From Chimonanthus salicifolius (lineage: Eukaryota; Streptophyta; Magnoliopsida; Laurales; Calycanthaceae), in assembly GCA_013350335.1 (NCBI GenBank), contig CM023536.1:11242207-11306206 (forward strand): 64,000 nucleotides of DNA, given 5' to 3'. Of the stretch, positions 36,040-47,010 are shown piece after piece. The translations under genes were made by a program, and so were the position numbers. The first letter of the stretch is position 1, and each line of letters starts with the position of its first letter. A model generated the notes under the pieces. The model was not told the origin of the DNA, ran no database searches, and saw only the letters and a program-made list of their open reading frames with translations.

Positions 36040-36225
36040 TGGGGCTGAAATCAAGTTAGGTCAGATTTTTTAAAAATCAATTGACCCGAGCCAATATTTA
36101 TGGAATCCAATTCTATCCAACCCGACCCGACCCAAATTATTGACCTGAAATTCTTGACTCAACCCGACCCTAATTCAAACCCGACTCAACCAAATTCTGA
36201 CCCGACCCACATTCTAAATCCAATG
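36040..36225. repeat. Dispersed degenerate GACCCGACCCAA repeat
   Basis: Runs of CCCGACCCGACCCAAATTATTGACC-like sequence. The same degenerate family occurs at 16835-17120, 26640-26920, 42125-42410 and 43270-43610, in varied orientation and without sharp edges. Its origin is unknown to me. Confidence 0.6.
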
Positions 36226-36377
36226 AGATTGGGGCTCATAAATATCACTTTAAAGCATTAAAGCTCTACTTGGAAAATTTTATGAGCATGTGGAAAACCC
36301 TGGGCACATGGCAAGACTTCTTGATGCCCTGAATTAGATCAACTGAACAACTTAACGATGTAATGGTTAGTGGCTCA

Positions 36378-36743
36378 CAGGGGGAAATCTCGGTCGATAC
36401 TGTGCGTATCGGCCGAGATATCTCTGGATTTCCACGACTGAGATATCTCGGCCGATATGCATAGTATCGGCCAGAGATAAAAAAATTCGGCCAAAAATCG
36501 ATCAATTTTTATTCTTATTTAAAAAAAAAATATATATCGATTGTGGGCCCAGTCGATATCTCAGCCGATATTTATATTTTTTAATTTTTTTTTTTAAAAC
36601 GGCCTTTTCTTATTTTTTTTAAATGATTTTTTTTCAAAAAAAAGGCCACCGAGATTTAAAAAGAAAAAAATTGAAGAGAAAAAAATCTCGACTGAGATGA
36701 AATATCGGCCAAAAATTCAGATGAGCCGAATTTTCGACCCTTG
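36378..36743. repeat. hAT-MITE-like element rich in ATCGGCCGA
   Basis: The left end CAGGGGGAAATCTCGGTC and complemented right end CAAGGGTCGAAAATTCGGC form an imperfect inverted repeat. The interior has GTATCGGCCGAGATATC pairs and long A/T runs like 58102-58365. The flanking octamers do not match, so the exact edges are uncertain. Confidence 0.6.
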
Positions 36744-38361
36744 CATTATCATCATCACTGTCAAAACCAAAATTTAATCCATATGAGAATGACTGTCGAT
36801 TTTTACTTCTTTATTCAGTCCTATCATACACAAATCAGTCATGTCTTCTTTTATTCCTTTCCTCAAAGTTCAAAAATGGATTTATATTCTGTAGACCTAT
36901 CATATGCTATGCCCGGCATATATGCAAGCACTCCAATATGAATGCACATCAACCTATATGCGTATCGACATTGACCCATTTGGGTCGATCTCAGTAGCTT
37001 CTATTCAGTTTATTGATGTATCAGCCATTCGGAACCATAGTCTCACCTGATGCTTGATTGGACATGGGATTGGACATGGGATTGGAGTCCCACATGATTG
37101 GAAAAGCATTATTTTCCTAGTCAATCCGATGGCGATCATTTGATGATGATGACAACAATGACATTTGTCAGATGATCAAAATGAGGACCATTTAATGGAC
37201 AACGGGTTCCAATAGACGATAAGGCCCAGAATTTGATTAGGTCAGATATACAGCCCAGAATTTGATTAGGTCAGATATACAAGTGAGAAATCCATCCATT
37301 ACAGTAGTAGGAATAAAGAAGAGAAACAGTTTGGATCCTCTGAGAGTGCACTAATGTGAGGCCAATAAATACAATGGACTCTGGTTGGAAATTATACAGC
37401 ATTTTTGAAGGGTAGAGGGGGCAATAAGGGACGGGAAAAGAAAATCCCAAGTTTCTCTTCCCCAACACAAAACTGAAAACCCCTTTACTACAAGAGGTAA
37501 GCACTTTACCTCTCTCTTACATTTTCAACTGTAATCACCAAACAAGATAAGAGAAATCCATGTTCAAAAGAAACCCCTGCAGAGAAATTCCTACAAAATT
37601 TACTTCTCACCCAAATGCAGTTCATTTCCTCGTGGGAGGATTTTGCTTCATTTTGGAAGATTTGCACTTGCCTGGATTTGATGAGTTTTCTTTACAATTC
37701 ATAGAAGGTTTCACCAACCTGGAGATTCTATAAGATGAGAAAGGTTTTTTTTTTTTGAGAAGCAGAAAGTGAAATAAACAGATCATGAGGTTACTTAATA
37801 ATGGCAAAACATACCAAACAAAACTCATGCGTTCTCAAAGAAATTCAATATTTTGCTCATCCATACCTCAGTCTTTGATCATTTCAGCTCAACCTTATGC
37901 AGTCAACAGAACCGGTCCAGTCGTACAGTAGGCCCCACCATCAGGTCGATGGCGAAAATGCCAGCAACAGTTGGAATTAACTTGGTCGTCCATTCAGTAC
38001 CCCATTGCATTCAGGTTCTAAGCCAATACAGATTCTGGACTGGGCTAGACTCGCACAGGACATTACCAAATAACGATACAAAGTATTCCCACGTCATGTG
38101 GACTGCTATCAAAGCCAATGACAATACATCACACACTCCCAGTCTGCTTCTCTGTAGTAGCTTCTCTCTGTCAAAAAATCCTTTTATTTGGAGCTAAATA
38201 TAAAGGATTCACATTTCATGTATTCTATACAGTCATCAAATAAACAATCTATAATTACAATTACATTTAGATACAAAGAAAAAAATGGAAAATCTTATCC
38301 CTTTTTCACCATCTAACCCAACTTGGTGAGTCTGCTCATGTGTTTGTCCATGTTCAAAAGC
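36744..38361. other. 3' flank of the receptor-like protein gene
   Basis: No coding frame is supported. 36921-37340 has a diverged copy at 47910-48320. Local tandem duplications: a 12-bp unit GGACATGGGATT (about 37062-37086) and a 28-bp unit containing AATTTGATTAGGTCAGATAT repeated about 37226-37281. The gene's 3' untranslated region should lie at its right-hand edge. I cannot place a polyadenylation site confidently. Confidence 0.5.
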
Positions 38362-41300
38362 TCAATCAAAATTACAGGCCTCTTTCTCGTGATCAATGGT
38401 TTCTTTTGCATCATTGGTATCTTGAGAAGAAAAGAGTGGGGATGAATCAGGGCATGAGCATTCGCTGTGTATGGCCCTGTGCCAATGTGCATCAATTTCG
38501 GTACAGAACACACAAAAACGCCGTCGGCACCCTTCACCTTCATCATCAGTATCTGATGTGATCTCCTTGAGTTCTTCTTCCACCCTCTCCTCTGCGTCAA
38601 TCTTCCCACCATAACAGTCTATCAAAAACCACGTACCCATCGGCATAACCATGAAAAACAGCTTATCTACGTGCTGATTGAACCATTTCCTCCCTTTCCT
38701 CCAAAACACAAGTGGGCCAAAAACCATTCCAATTCCTCCACCGAATCCCAATCCTATCCATATGAATTGCCAATTGAATTCAGTTCCAGATTGTGAATCA
38801 GCATTTTTGGATGCCGATGGTACCCTAGAATTGTTACACTTGCTCGACAATGGGGGCCCACATAATCCTCGATTCCCAAGGAAGGAATCATTCAAGAAGG
38901 TAAGGAATTGTCGGTCCTGGGGTATTATTCCCTCCAACTGGTTATATGATAGGTTCAATACTGAGAGAAATGTTAGGGCTGTGAGCTCCTGCGGTATTGC
39001 TCCTGAGAGGTGGTTCACTGAGAGATCTAATGATTCAAGCTGTAATAGCTTCCCAAGTGATGATGGTATTGAACCAGTGAGAATGTTGTGCGACATGTTG
39101 AGTACATAAAGAGATTTCAGATTCCCTAGCTGCTCAGGAATGCTTCCTTCAAAGCTATTGTTTGATAGATCTACACATGTGAAGACTGTTAGGATCTTAA
39201 CCAGCTCCATTTCTAACCCTTTGCTTGTGACTGTAATAGTGTCCTGATAATACAGTGGATTAAGTTCTAAGAATCCAAATCGGAGAATCTGATGGTGAAG
39301 CTTTGACTGCTCTTCATCTTCAACAGCCATCAATGCCTTCCATCTCTCAAAGCATTCTGACGGTAAAGTACCCGTAAAATTATTTGATGAGAGATCAATA
39401 ATTTGTAACTGTGAAAAAGAATAATTGCCTTCTGGTAAACTGATGGATCCTCTCAAGTTGTTAGATCGCAAAATGAGAACTCGCAGTTGCTGTAGAGACC
39501 CCAACCAAGAAGGGAAGGAATCAATTATCTGATTGTTCCCAAGGTTTAGAACCTCTAGCTGAGTACAATTAGACAATGTTCTGGGCAATGATCCACTTAA
39601 ATGATTTCTATTTAAGTCAAGCGTCCGAAGACCACACTCATTTACAAAATTCTGAGGTAGGGTTCCCTTCAAGTTGTTGTTTCGAAGATTTAGTACCCGA
39701 AGACTGCCCATCATACTAAGACACTCTGGAATGATGCCACTCAGATTATTGACTGACAGATCGAGGACTACTAAATCACGTGCATGACAAATTGATGAAG
39801 GGATTACTCCAGCGATATTATTATCTGAGAGAGAAAAGAAAATGGTACCAATAAGGTATGAAGAGATGTTATTTGGTATGGAAGATGTGAAGCTGTTGTT
39901 TGAATAATCTACAATGGTGGCAGAGAGATGTAATGGAATTGAACCATGGAGCTGGTTGGAATGTAGGTCAAGAACAGACAACCTTCTTAATGAAAGATTA
40001 ATGAGAGGTTGTTGAAAACCCTTTAGCATGTTGCGGGAAAGGTTCAAATAAGTTAGAGACGAAAAATTTTTAGAGGGAATTCCAATCATCCACAACCAAT
40101 TGGGTATTGCACCCCCAATACTGTTGTTGGAAAGGTCTAGAGTAAGCAGCTGCGTCTGGTTCATAAGGAAGTCCGGGAATTGGGTAAGATTACAAGAACG
40201 CATTTTGAAAGTGCCAAACTGGGGGAAGGAGGAAGTATTACTACCATCACCACTGACAGACAAGCGGTTATCAGAGAGATCAAGACTTGCAAGGTTCTTG
40301 AGATTCCGGAGAATGCCCAAGTCCATATGGCCACTGAAACTGTTTGAAGAAAGTGTGAGGACTTTTAGCCCAGTGAGCTTAAAGATAGAAGTTGGAATAG
40401 ATCCTTGCAAATTATTGTTGCTCAAATCAACAGTATTCAATGATGAAGAAGGGCTATCCAACTCATCAAGCAGAGCATGGAATTGATTGTTGCTCAGTTG
40501 TAATGACTGCAATGATGGAAGCTTAAACAAGTTAGAAGGGATCTGCCCGTCGAGTGAATTGTGGCGTAAATCAAGCTTTTTGAGATTGATGAGCCCCTTT
40601 CCATAAGATGAAGGTATTTGACCTGATAAATTGTTATTGGAAAGAGTGATTTCAACAATATTTATCAGTGAATCCAGCTGTGGAATATGACCACTCAATC
40701 TGTTTGAAGAAAGATCCAAATGAACAAGTTGCGTAAGATTCACCAGTGAGGGAATCTGACCACTAAATTTGTTCATTGAAAGATCCAGACGAAGCAGTTC
40801 AATGTTCTCTGTGACTGGAGATGGTATAGCCCCCGTAAAATTGCAACCCGCAAGCTCTAATCTTGTCAATTTTTTCAGATAACGAAATGGACCCCGCAAT
40901 GACCCAGACATGCCTGTCTCAGATAATATCAAGATCTGCAGTGAATTGCCCAAAGGAAATTCAGGCAAAGTACCTGTGAGGAGCTCATTGCTCGACACGT
41001 CCAAGCTGTGTAACTTATGCAGTTGAGATATCCTTCGCGGGAACTCTCCAGACAAATTGCAGTTACTGAGATGGAGGGCCGTCAGATTGGTTAAATGTAG
41101 CAAAGCATCCGGCATGGGCGAAGAGATTAGTACACCATCGAGGTAGAGCTCCATCAGACCAGATAGATTTCCAATGATGGTGCTGAAATCGTTATCCTGG
41201 AAACGGAGAGCCAAGCGGACATAATTAAAAATAGAGGACAGATCGAGCGAAACCAGATTCTTCAAATGCGATATCTCGACTGGAACTTTGCCAATGAAGC

Positions 41301-41676
41301 CGGAATCGGAGAGATTGAGATAGGTGAGATTGGAGAGAGCACCAATAGCAGACGGGATGGAAGAGTTGAAGAAATTCAAAGAGAGGTTGAGAATCTGGAG
41401 GCTTGAAAGAGAGGTTAAGGAGGTGGAGTTGATGCTTGTAGATTTAATGGAACGCATGCTCAGGTCAAGGCCGGTCACGTAACCGGTAGAGTTGTCGCAC
41501 GTGACACCCTCCCAAGAGCAGCAGTTGCCGTTGGCTGACCAAGAAAGGTTCTGGGTGCTGCTGAAAAGGGTCAGTAAGGAAGACTTCTGGTGTTCCAGGC
41601 ATTGGCCTGAAATGGGATTTTTGCAAAAGATGGAAAGAGAAGAGAGGAAGAGAAAAAGGGTTTGTTGAAATCTCAT
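38362..41676 (-). CDS. Leucine-rich-repeat receptor-like protein, Ve1/Cf type
   Basis: A cell-surface immune or developmental receptor without a kinase domain. Single open frame of 1104 residues from the first in-frame ATG. A signal peptide (about 1-24, MRFQQTLFLFLSSLSIF) is followed by an LRR N-cap with the paired-cysteine motif NCCSWEGVTC. About 30 extracellular plant-type LRRs (xxLxxLxLSxNxLSGxIP) follow, broken by a non-LRR island domain around 780-825 with TITVTSKGLEM, then four repeats and a C-cap GNRGLCGPPLSSKC (about 934-947). One membrane helix with GxxxG spacing (971-992, IGLGFGGGIGMVFGPLVFW) leads to a tail of 112 residues with acidic EEELKEITSDTDDEGEG and Cys-rich FCVFCTEID...CSC, as in tomato Ve1-type proteins. 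Such proteins signal through SOBIR1-like kinases (family knowledge). The ligand cannot be inferred. No breaks seen. Confidence 0.96.
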   Translation of the reverse strand: MRFQQTLFLFLSSLSIFCKNPISGQCLEHQKSSLLTLFSSTQNLSWSANGNCCSWEGVTCDNSTGYVTGLDLSMRSIKSTSINSTSLTSLSSLQILNLSLNFFNSSIPSAIGALSNLTYLNLSDSGFIGKVPVEISHLKNLVSLDLSSIFNYVRLALRFQDNDFSTIIGNLSGLMELYLDGVLISSPMPDALLHLTNLTALHLSNCNLSGEFPRRISQLHKLHSLDVSSNELLTGTLPEFPLGNSLQILILSETGMSGSLRGPFRYLKKLTRLELAGCNFTGAIPSPVTENIELLRLDLSMNKFSGQIPSLVNLTQLVHLDLSSNRLSGHIPQLDSLINIVEITLSNNNLSGQIPSSYGKGLINLKKLDLRHNSLDGQIPSNLFKLPSLQSLQLSNNQFHALLDELDSPSSSLNTVDLSNNNLQGSIPTSIFKLTGLKVLTLSSNSFSGHMDLGILRNLKNLASLDLSDNRLSVSGDGSNTSSFPQFGTFKMRSCNLTQFPDFLMNQTQLLTLDLSNNSIGGAIPNWLWMIGIPSKNFSSLTYLNLSRNMLKGFQQPLINLSLRRLSVLDLHSNQLHGSIPLHLSATIVDYSNNSFTSSIPNNISSYLIGTIFFSLSDNNIAGVIPSSICHARDLVVLDLSVNNLSGIIPECLSMMGSLRVLNLRNNNLKGTLPQNFVNECGLRTLDLNRNHLSGSLPRTLSNCTQLEVLNLGNNQIIDSFPSWLGSLQQLRVLILRSNNLRGSISLPEGNYSFSQLQIIDLSSNNFTGTLPSECFERWKALMAVEDEEQSKLHHQILRFGFLELNPLYYQDTITVTSKGLEMELVKILTVFTCVDLSNNSFEGSIPEQLGNLKSLYVLNMSHNILTGSIPSSLGKLLQLESLDLSVNHLSGAIPQELTALTFLSVLNLSYNQLEGIIPQDRQFLTFLNDSFLGNRGLCGPPLSSKCNNSRVPSASKNADSQSGTEFNWQFIWIGLGFGGGIGMVFGPLVFWRKGRKWFNQHVDKLFFMVMPMGTWFLIDCYGGKIDAEERVEEELKEITSDTDDEGEGCRRRFCVFCTEIDAHWHRAIHSECSCPDSSPLFSSQDTNDAKETIDHEKEACNFD

Positions 41677-42060
41677 TGGGAGGACTCTGGTGAAAAGAAA
41701 TCAGTCATGAGAAGGTGATAGTAGGAGGAGATAAGAGGCTCAAATCACTCATCAGACCACCGTCCGGTCCTCCGGTAGTGGAGACAGACCAACCAAATCG
41801 AAAATGGGCAATTGAAGACCGACGGAAAGTTAGAGAAGAAAGAGAAAAAAAGAAAGAATTGGGCAAAGTGAAAACGCGTGGTGCAGAAGCATTTGGTAAT
41901 TTGAAGATTGTGGAAAGCGCGTCAATTGGTTGTCTGTCTCCATCTCCTTTCAATTTTATGAAGATGTAGCATGAGATTGAAGACTTTTGATGCGTGGAAA
42001 ATGGCAAGATGCTTCGTCACTTCTATCAACGGCTGGCTCAAGACTTTTCTACTTTTGACT
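41677..42060 (-). promoter_or_regulatory. 5' flank of the receptor-like protein gene
   Basis: Immediately upstream of the minus-strand start. It is less A+T-rich than the surroundings, with a pyrimidine-rich stretch (minus strand) around 41830-41860 typical of a plant 5' leader. I see no convincing TATA box, so the assignment rests on position. Confidence 0.3.
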
Positions 42061-42124
42061 ACAAGCCTAGGAACTCCACCCACAGGACTCTTGACTCTTG
42101 AGTACTAATGGCTAATTCACAAAT

Positions 42125-42410
42125 TTGGGTTAGGATTTAATAAATCCAATTTAAACTATGTAAAATATCATTGAATTTGAGTCAATCTGATCTGAATTGC
42201 TTAATCCGTTCTTACTCAACATATTGACCCGACTTAACTTGAGTGTTGGCCCAAATTGCTGGCTAAATTCAACTTGAGTGCCATATTATTTTTTTTAAAG
42301 TGAATAAGGTAGAGTCTATTCAGTCGAATCGGATCAATTTTAAATACGCTGGACGTAGCCCGACCCGACCTAGATTTAATTGGAATTTTATCCTAATTTT
42401 AAAATTGTAA
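42125..42410. repeat. Dispersed degenerate GACCCGA repeat
   Basis: Same ill-bounded family as 36040-36225, with TTGACCCGACTTAACTTGAG and AGCCCGACCCGACCTAG-like pieces. Confidence 0.5.
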
Positions 42411-42422
42411 AACCCAACCAAT

Positions 42423-42745
42423 GTCACAAATATCAGAGATATTTTCAAACTTACCACGTTTTTATCGACAAAACACCAATCACCGTTAATATCTCAAGAT
42501 TTATCGACACTGAATTAAATTTCTAAATAATTACTATAAATGGTAATATCACGATAATATCCCCACAAATTATCGGTAAATTCCTTATTAATATTTTATT
42601 TATTTTATTTTTACTATTTTTAAATAATTATGTTTTTTGCAAGATTTTCCCAATAATTTTCCAATAAAAGCCCGAGAATTTAAAAATATCTCAATATTCA
42701 TAATCGTCGTTAATATCCCGAAAATGGTATTTGTAACAATGAATT
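42423..42745. mobile_element. MITE, inverted partner of 10728-11062
   Basis: Its complement aligns end to end with 10728-11062. The ends are GTCACAAATAT and ATTTGTAACAATG. There is no coding capacity and both copies are old. Confidence 0.65.
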
Positions 42746-43269
42746 CAAACCACTTGATTTTTCAAGTCGGGTCATGCGGGTCGAGTTAAAATCCGACCGA
42801 AGTTTCACCCCTAACTCTAGTTAATGTTTCAAAATCTAAAACTCGAACTCACACTTGAAGTTCCAATCGAATTAAATAACTCAGTTGAGATTTTTTTTTT
42901 TTAATTCAAAAAAAATTATTTCACTTAATTTGAAATCTTATTAACTCAATTTAATTTGTATTTGTAAACAACAACTCTGGCAATGGTTCGAATTCATTAT
43001 CAAACGGGATTCATAGATCCTATACACCTAGTCCATTAGTGGGTCCAGTCTGGTTATGTTAATGAACTTGAGTTTCGAATACCAATTGATCAAAGCCTTC
43101 AAGGATCATTCAGCGTTGGTACAAACCTACTTATGTCTTGTGTGCACTTAGAATTTCATGTAATATTAACACTTATTAAAATTTTCGACTAATATTTACA
43201 CAAATTTTAAGTTTCGATATGTGTAGAAAGATATAAAAGTCAAAAACTACCAGAAAATATCTTGGGTGT

Positions 43270-43610
43270 CAGAGATAAAATTCAGTCGGGTTGAGTCGGA
43301 TTTCATAACTTCAATCCGACCCATGTCAAAATTATTTAATCTAACCCAAATTACTGACCCGAGTTATTCAATCCAATCCAATTCAGATTTCTGACCTGAC
43401 TCAACTTGAGTGTTGTTTTTTAACTTTGTGCACTTTGGTCAAGTTAGATCATATCAGATTACTTTTAAATTTCTTAACTCGACCTAATCCAAACTTTATC
43501 TTAGTTTATTTTTTTCCAATCCAATCTGATCCAAGATATACAAAAACATAATCTAAACCCATTGATCTCTCAGGTTGGGTCTTAATCCGACCCAAGTTTC
43601 ACCTCTAAAT
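43270..43610. repeat. Dispersed degenerate GACCCGA repeat
   Basis: GTCGGGTTGAGTCGGATTT, CCCGAGTTATTCAATCC and CAACTTGAGTGTTG pieces place it in the same family as 36040-36225 and 42125-42410. Boundaries are indistinct. Confidence 0.5.
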
Positions 43611-45399
43611 GAGATAATAATCACAAGACTCGTTGATAGACCCTATAAATTGTCATACAATTTGAATACTGCCATTGATCATTACTATGGCTTCAAACAA
43701 ATAGAATTAGTGACTATAAATCCCACGATTTTCCATATATAAATTAGAAAAAAATTGTTTAAAATTAATTTCATTTTAATTTATAACAACATAATGACAC
43801 TTATTTATTGTCATCTCAATTTTGAAAACTTGCCTCCATTCTAACAAACTAGCAAGCCCTACTGTAGTCAGTCTCTTCTGTTGTAGAGTCAAGTCTCCTC
43901 TTTTGTTACTTTTTCCCTTCTCCCCGTTTTCTAATCTTTGGAATGATAGTCATGACTAGGTTAGGAAGCATAAAGCAAGATGTAGCAAGTAGGTCAAGAC
44001 GTAGGTACCTTGGTTTGTTGACTTTCTGGGGTTTGTTTATTTAAAATTTTATTAAATAAGTAGATATTTTATAGACAACAGGAAATCTATATGGGTGAAG
44101 TTTTACTACTAAATTCTAAGTCTCTGCTAAGAATATCCTTTTGGCCTTCGGAACTTTACATGATGGATCCTTTGTTCATTAATGGCCTAATTTGATAAAT
44201 AGCCGTTGCATTGAAAATATAAGTGGATGTAGATTGTGACAGTGCCATTCAGAGACAGTTGATAATGGTCACCTAAGGATAAGGTTTGGTCTATTAAATT
44301 AACATTCAACAAAGATGGGGACCACTTACCATTCATCCAAACAATTAGATGATAAGATTTGTAATACTGACTTTTTCCATTAAAATAGGATTTATTCTAA
44401 TTTATAGGGTATATTTATTAAAAAAAAGAATTATATTAGAAGAAAATCAACTTTTTCCATTTTTCGTCAAAATTATAAAATGTCAATCAAATGATATTAA
44501 AAAAATAACTCAAAATTAAGACTTCAAAATTTCAATAAACTACAGGACTAAATGTCTAATAGAATACATACCATATAGACATCGTAGACTGCCGATGATA
44601 CATTAAATAGAAAAGTTATATGACACTTGAACTCACAACCTTTAAATTACAATAATAAACTCTTATTAGTCAACTTTTACTCTTAATTATATATTATCTT
44701 GTCTAAAATATTTTAAATTATAAAATATATAAACACTATAAAATTGCAACCTAGCATATTAAAAGTCAAAATTTGGTAGGTAAAAATTTTAAGGTCTTAG
44801 CCTTAGCAATCATGAAACCTACCACCACTTATATATTGTACAATGCACCATCATCCAAAATCACTTCAACTAATGAAATGAAATTTAATCATAATTATAT
44901 GTTGGGAAAGCGATATAGACAATGGTCTTTTCTATAATAATAAATATCAAATTTGTCTTCTTACCCACGTATCATCATTTAAGTGATAAAAAAACATCGA
45001 AGTCCATTATTATAAGAATTATAAACAATCAGTATCCCTATCATTTTCCTATAGGTCGCTATTTTTTTTCTAGAAATAGGGAAAAATATGCACCATAATC
45101 TATAATTTGTTAATTCTGCAGTGGCTGAGGCAGAATCACACCATTCACTTGATGAGTTACAATCTCTAAACAATCAAGTTAGAAAAAAAAATTACATACT
45201 TCCATGTGGCATCTTTCAATGCTTCAATACAACTTAACACATTTAAGTGACTACAGAAAGGGATCAACAAAATATTGTGAATAGCACTAACTATACTGTC
45301 AATGTTTCAGACAAATGCATTTGATACACATTATCTGTTTCAACCTTAAAAAAAGCTATAATATACATGAAAAAATAGTAAAAGAGCCAAACAAAGATA
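43611..45399. other. Intergenic, no gene seen
   Basis: A+T-rich, with no domain-bearing frame and no clear repeat edge. Confidence 0.45.
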
Positions 45400-45635
45400 G
45401 GCCCTGACCATCTACTTGGTCTCTTGCCAGTTGTTTTTTTATTTATTTCTCTATTTTCCTGTTTGTTAGTGTTTTTTTTTTTTTTTTTTAATTTCTTATG
45501 CTTGGCCGTTTACTTATTTTTTTATTGCGAGCCAAGTGTTGGACTAAGTTTCCTTTTCTGTTCAGCTGTAATTGCACCACTGGTGTTTTTTATCTAATTA
45601 TTATTAATATATGAATCATTTACCAAAAAAAAAAT
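45400..45635 (+). mobile_element. LINE 3' end relic with poly(A)
   Basis: A T-rich 3' untranslated stretch ending ATGAATCATTTACC followed by about 10 A resembles plant L1 tails such as the one at 52780-52820. No coding sequence remains, so this is a short 5'-truncated copy. Confidence 0.5.
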
Positions 45636-46209
45636 AAAGATAACAAAGACACAAATAAATCAAGCATGTAAATTATATTCTCAATTACATAAAAATAGTA
45701 AAAGAGGCCAAAAATTGGCTTCCAATAATATTCACAACAAAATGCAACTCACTGAGAGTCAAGGGGGCATGAATTGCCCAATCAATCATTTCATACTTTC
45801 TCCTAAACACAACATGCCAAAAGGATCCTTCCACAAACCTTGAGAAAGATTCAAAAGGAGTAAAATAGCAAAAAACAGGAGCAAACCAAACAACTTTATA
45901 TTTCCAAACAATCAAATCCTAAAAAAAAAAAACTCATTTTAAGAGCTGAGGAAAGAAATAAAATAAAATAAAATATACCATTATACTCCAACTACAACTT
46001 CATGAACAAAATCATTCCTCCAAAACCATCCCTGATTTTAAAGTTTGCCAGAAGTTAAGAGCATTGAATAGTGTACACTTCTACAAAAACCACATAAATG
46101 AAGCCAACACAAATGTTCACCATTAATACATTAACAACCAAAAAGTACAAACTGCACCAACTTCTCTGCTTGAGACAAAAACTACATGGAGCATCATCAA
46201 AATCACAAA

Positions 46210-46328
46210 GGCTGCATTTGGATGGGTGGTAAAAATTCAACATTTTACCTCTCCCTCAACTTTTGAAAACCCTTTTCATGGGGTAACCCCTGACCAGGGT
46301 AAAATTTACCCCCCATTCAAATGCAGCC
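46210..46328. mobile_element. 119-bp MITE, probable PIF/Harbinger type
   Basis: Terminal inverted repeats GGCTGCATTTGGATGGG and complemented GGCTGCATTTGAATGGG. Copies 2 and 3 show the empty site (CACAAAGAACAGTTGCC) where copy 1 has CACAAA-element-AAAGAGTAGTCGCC. The insertion duplicated 3 bp (AAA), which fits PIF/Harbinger-type MITEs although their preferred target is TAA/TTA. Non-coding. Confidence 0.85.
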
Positions 46329-46484
46329 AAAGAGTAGTCGCCACAAACTTAAAACAATCATCAGATCAACAAAACCAGGAGATACCAAAAATGAAAGTAA
46401 ATGGAGAAACAATATTACCACCCAACCTTCGAATGTACAAGTTACTTATATGAACACCCTACAAATAAATGAATGCAAGCACCA

Positions 46485-46735
46485 ATAGAAGAAAATGAGA
46501 GGAAGTTGTTAAAGGTGGTTTGGGCACATGCAGGAGAGAGAATTGCCCGTGAGAAAAATCAAAATGCTACAAATAAAAAGAACAAGGAGAGGTAAACCTT
46601 TAAAAACTTGGTTGGAATGGGTAAACAAGGATGTGATAGACTGTACATTAAAATGGAAGAGAAGAACTTAGAAAACCAACCCCAGATAGATGGGTTTAGT
46701 AGCTTCTGGATGATGATGAAGAATCAGAAAATAAC
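46485..46735 (+). mobile_element. RTE-type LINE 3' relic
   Basis: Conceptual translation retains the C-terminal signature of RTE reverse transcriptases: a GHMQ-like segment, then RTRRGKPLKTWLEWVNKDV, the counterpart of the RGRPKKTW motif. It ends with a GATGATGATGAAG simple repeat as RTE elements often do. Stops and frameshifts show it is dead. Related fragments are at 48325-48665, 49940-50465 and 63320-63690. Confidence 0.7.
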
Positions 46736-46900
46736 TAATTTTTCTGAGGGACATTCACAAGATAATTAACAGCATCATAATCAACATCATCCACCACCAG
46801 AATCCCATGTATCTGCGATCGACAATAGATAATTAACAGTAGCCCATCAAATTCTATACTATGCCGCCCCTCACCCACCAACCCTCACCACCACCATAAG

Positions 46901-47010
46901 AGAGAGAGAGGGAGAGAGGGAGGGAGGGAGAGAGACAGAGAGACAGAGAGAGAGAGAGAGGAGATAAACAACAATCCACATAGAGAGAAAGAGAGAGAGG
47001 AGATAAACAA
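46901..47010. repeat. GA-rich microsatellite with tandem duplication
   Basis: A (GA)n/(GGGA)n run is followed by two copies of a unit carrying GGAGATAAACAACAATCCAC, so the microsatellite edge itself was duplicated. Confidence 0.85.

Noticed and set aside
38678..40486. Plus-strand ORFs inside the receptor gene
   Set aside because: Antisense shadows of LRR codons in an intact 1104-residue minus-strand frame.
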